From positions 1 to 64,000 of the forward strand of contig CALJIF010000039.1 in NCBI GenBank assembly GCA_937974275.1: a stretch of 64,000 nucleotides of DNA. The letters are read 5' to 3'. The notes below the pieces were generated by a model that did not search any database, had not been told where the DNA came from, and saw only the letters and a program-made list of their open reading frames with translations. The translations under genes were made by a program, and so were the position numbers. Below, one piece after another: positions 63,201-64,000 of this stretch (position 1 is its first letter; every line of letters begins with the position of its first letter). The DNA is from an uncultured Flavobacteriales bacterium (lineage in GTDB: Bacteria > Bacteroidota > Bacteroidia > Palsa-965).

Positions 63201-64000
63201 CATTTGGTCCGGGTTTCCCGAACGCTACTACAACTGCAGCAAATCGTTTTGACAACGTTTCCAGCATTGATGTAGTATTCACCAATGATCGTTCGAAGTG
63301 GTCACGTGTTCCCGTATTTGAAGTTGGACCAAACCCACAATTGAACCAAGGATTAACACAAGCGTTCTTCGTACGTAACTCACCTTCTGTGGACAAATAT
63401 GGTCGCACGGGTGATGGTGTAGTATCGAACGATCCGAATGATGCGGACTTCATTTCTGCTACTGGAATGAGCTGGTTCCCGGGTTACGTAATTAACGTTG
63501 AAACCGGTGAGCGATTGAACATGGCATTTGCAGAAAACTCTGCAATGGTTGCTGAACGTGGTCGCGATATGTTGTGGAACCCGACTTCTACTGAAACAGG
63601 AAACTTGTTTGAATCTCGTTGGGGTGGTTTACACTACATCTACGTATTTGGCCACAACGGTAACGGACGTTTCCCTTCAGGACCACTGGTAAATGAATTA
63701 CGTGACGTTCCGGCATACGATTGCGGTCAGATGATCATGAAGATCATGACTTCGTCCGCTGCTGCTACCGAGCGCACAGAGGTGTTCCGTGATGCTATGT
63801 GGGTAAATATTCCAATGTTGGACGAAGAGTTTTCGACCTGGAATTTCGGAAATGGCTATCAGTCTGATCCGGTATTACCAACCGATGTGAAGGTTAAGAT
63901 TCGTGTGGCTCGTCCATATAAGAAATACTTGACAGGTATTCATCAGGTTAATGCGAACAGCCCGCTTTTGGCTACAGACTCTGTGGCTAATCCTCAGAAC
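60287..64000 (+). CDS. Very large exported protein, probable T9SS cargo (cut by window edge)
   Basis: At least 1238 residues from the ATG at 60287; the 3' end lies outside the window. The signal segment is WSLTAAMALTVAASA. The N-terminal part follows a pattern frequent in Bacteroidota T9SS cargo: HSVFAGALWIGGLDAGGQLK, VDVNGDGFYDYTAGDYP (about residue 199, a Ca-binding-like Asp-rich loop), QCLWWVFNDKGN and FYSYKIINRS. A second Asp-rich loop (GDGIDNDRDGQEDE) lies near 360. The sorting domain itself would be beyond the edge, so T9SS export is inferred. It shares the strong codon bias of the preceding receptor, 64 nt upstream, with which it is probably cotranscribed. Confidence 0.8.
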   Translation, partial: MKIKRNLHVWSLTAAMALTVAASARENGASGGRRPNGSMRVTTQDQLAASCTPATAKTDLEINNVRTTIMTGGDMWWDLNNAKYEVPKGSKAHSVFAGALWIGGLDAGGQLKVAAMTYRQTGNDFWPGPLDTTTVSIDGAVCNSYDRHWKITRKEVEDFYSYTLGQGPSGYTVPLVIQNWPGNGDAAFGQGKYLAPFVDVNGDGFYDYTAGDYPAFDVAGNLGCSKNQIYGDQCLWWVFNDKGNVHSESGAQAIGLEIHAQAFAFSTNDEINNMTFYSYKIINRSTVSMNNTYFGQWTDADLGDYLDDYVGCDVGRGLGYTYNGDANDGASAQPTLGTYGANPPAIGMDFFEGPLADPGDGIDNDRDGQEDEVGEQIIMSKFVYYNNDFTIIGNPENATHFYNYLSGFWKDGSPLTYGGNAYGGSLVCDFMFPGNSDPLGWGTNFVPQSPWDEASVGNTPADRRMLQSAGPFTLQPGAVNFITVGAVWARAASGGPAASVALMRVTDDKAQRLFDNCFRTLDGPDAPDMTIQELDKELLIYLSNKETGNNYLNSYEAFDPGIVYSNVAPGIDTTYNFEGYQIFQLKDATVTTADLYNPDKARLVYQCDVKNGVTNLVNREFDQALNADVPKDMTLQANDEGIFNSFQITEDAFATGDRRLINHKTYYYMAVSYAHNNYIQYSDVSFDPLNATSPSNIGQKKPYLAGRRNIKVYTAIPHIPSPEAGGTNQQAAYGSGPKLTRLEGSGNGQNALELTQSSIDAILNATTVNNGGTSRVDQITYENGAGPVNIKVIDPLNVPEGEFTIQIINNPNNRPVVIDTARWVLTQTSPVSRSWSSDTTLNIYSTYFNEQIIPELGMSVTLAQVNPPGFTSGQQVNPIQNGLLGSSITFADPTKDWLTGIQDDDSNSEYNWIRGGTTTGTGVCVAEFNDRSIGPNFIDPDAQYEKVVNGTWGPYRLVADNISPTATQPCYAFGPGFPNATTTAANRFDNVSSIDVVFTNDRSKWSRVPVFEVGPNPQLNQGLTQAFFVRNSPSVDKYGRTGDGVVSNDPNDADFISATGMSWFPGYVINVETGERLNMAFAENSAMVAERGRDMLWNPTSTETGNLFESRWGGLHYIYVFGHNGNGRFPSGPLVNELRDVPAYDCGQMIMKIMTSSAAATERTEVFRDAMWVNIPMLDEEFSTWNFGNGYQSDPVLPTDVKVKIRVARPYKKYLTGIHQVNANSPLLATDSVANPQN

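Noticed and set aside
1..64000. CRISPR arrays, insertion sequences, integrases or phage modules
   Set aside because: No regularly spaced direct repeats, transposase-like frames or terminal inverted repeats were seen in the whole window.

Overview
The window is a chromosomal stretch from a member of the Bacteroidota. The lineage evidence is the type IX secretion genes porU and porV, several TonB-dependent receptors carrying carboxypeptidase-regulatory-like N-terminal domains, secreted proteins with T9SS C-terminal sorting domains, a group II-type geranylgeranylglyceryl phosphate synthase, and many upstream regions with the Bacteroidota -7 promoter box TAnnTTTG. The sequence is moderately AT-rich. 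I see no phage, insertion sequence or CRISPR array, so this looks like core chromosome with some lineage-specific surface genes. I cannot name the genus.

Layout. 1-3.8 kb: start of a TonB-dependent receptor (leftward, cut by the window edge), a tRNA-Pro(GGG), and an outer-membrane beta-barrel protein. 3.8-7.7 kb: leftward pair of a GT-C-like membrane/TPR protein and a NodU/CmcH-type carbamoyltransferase. 7.8-12.3 kb: rightward tatC, an AhpD-like protein, a DUF5686-type outer-membrane protein and lptB. 12.3-18.5 kb: leftward dsbD, a cysteine-poor stand-alone relative of the DsbD N-domain, then pabB-tilS and two small genes of unknown function. 18.6-26.5 kb: rightward cluster of secreted surface proteins, two of which end in T9SS sorting domains. 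26.5-39.2 kb: leftward hemH, lpdA, lnt, porU, porV and an SGNH/MBOAT acyl-transfer pair. 39.2-44.6 kb: pssA, purS, a membrane protein, a four-gene leftward operon of unknown function that includes a 40-residue membrane protein, and comM. 44.6-50.7 kb: atpDC, ribF, an LRR protein, and a TonB-dependent receptor behind a TPP riboswitch. 50.7-55.7 kb: a tightly coupled operon (phosphopantetheinyl transferase, GGGP synthase, ThiE-like, PnuC-like, NadR-like kinase), then ahcY and a lipoprotein. 55.8-64 kb: a very basic small secreted protein, then a TonB-dependent receptor followed by a very large T9SS-type secreted protein that runs off the window. The last two look strongly codon-biased, as highly expressed genes are.

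How the genes fit together. Envelope biogenesis dominates: lipoprotein acylation (Lnt), LPS export (LptB), Tat export (TatC), disulfide transfer (DsbD), phospholipid synthesis (PssA), archaeal-type ether lipid (GGGPS) and T9SS (PorU/PorV) serving the secreted proteins encoded here. The most informative regulatory element is the TPP riboswitch at 50589-50707. Its 3' P1 strand can pair instead with a segment that otherwise could fold over the translation start of the receptor gene. It ties that receptor, and by proximity the PnuC-like transporter and NadR-like kinase, to thiamine uptake.
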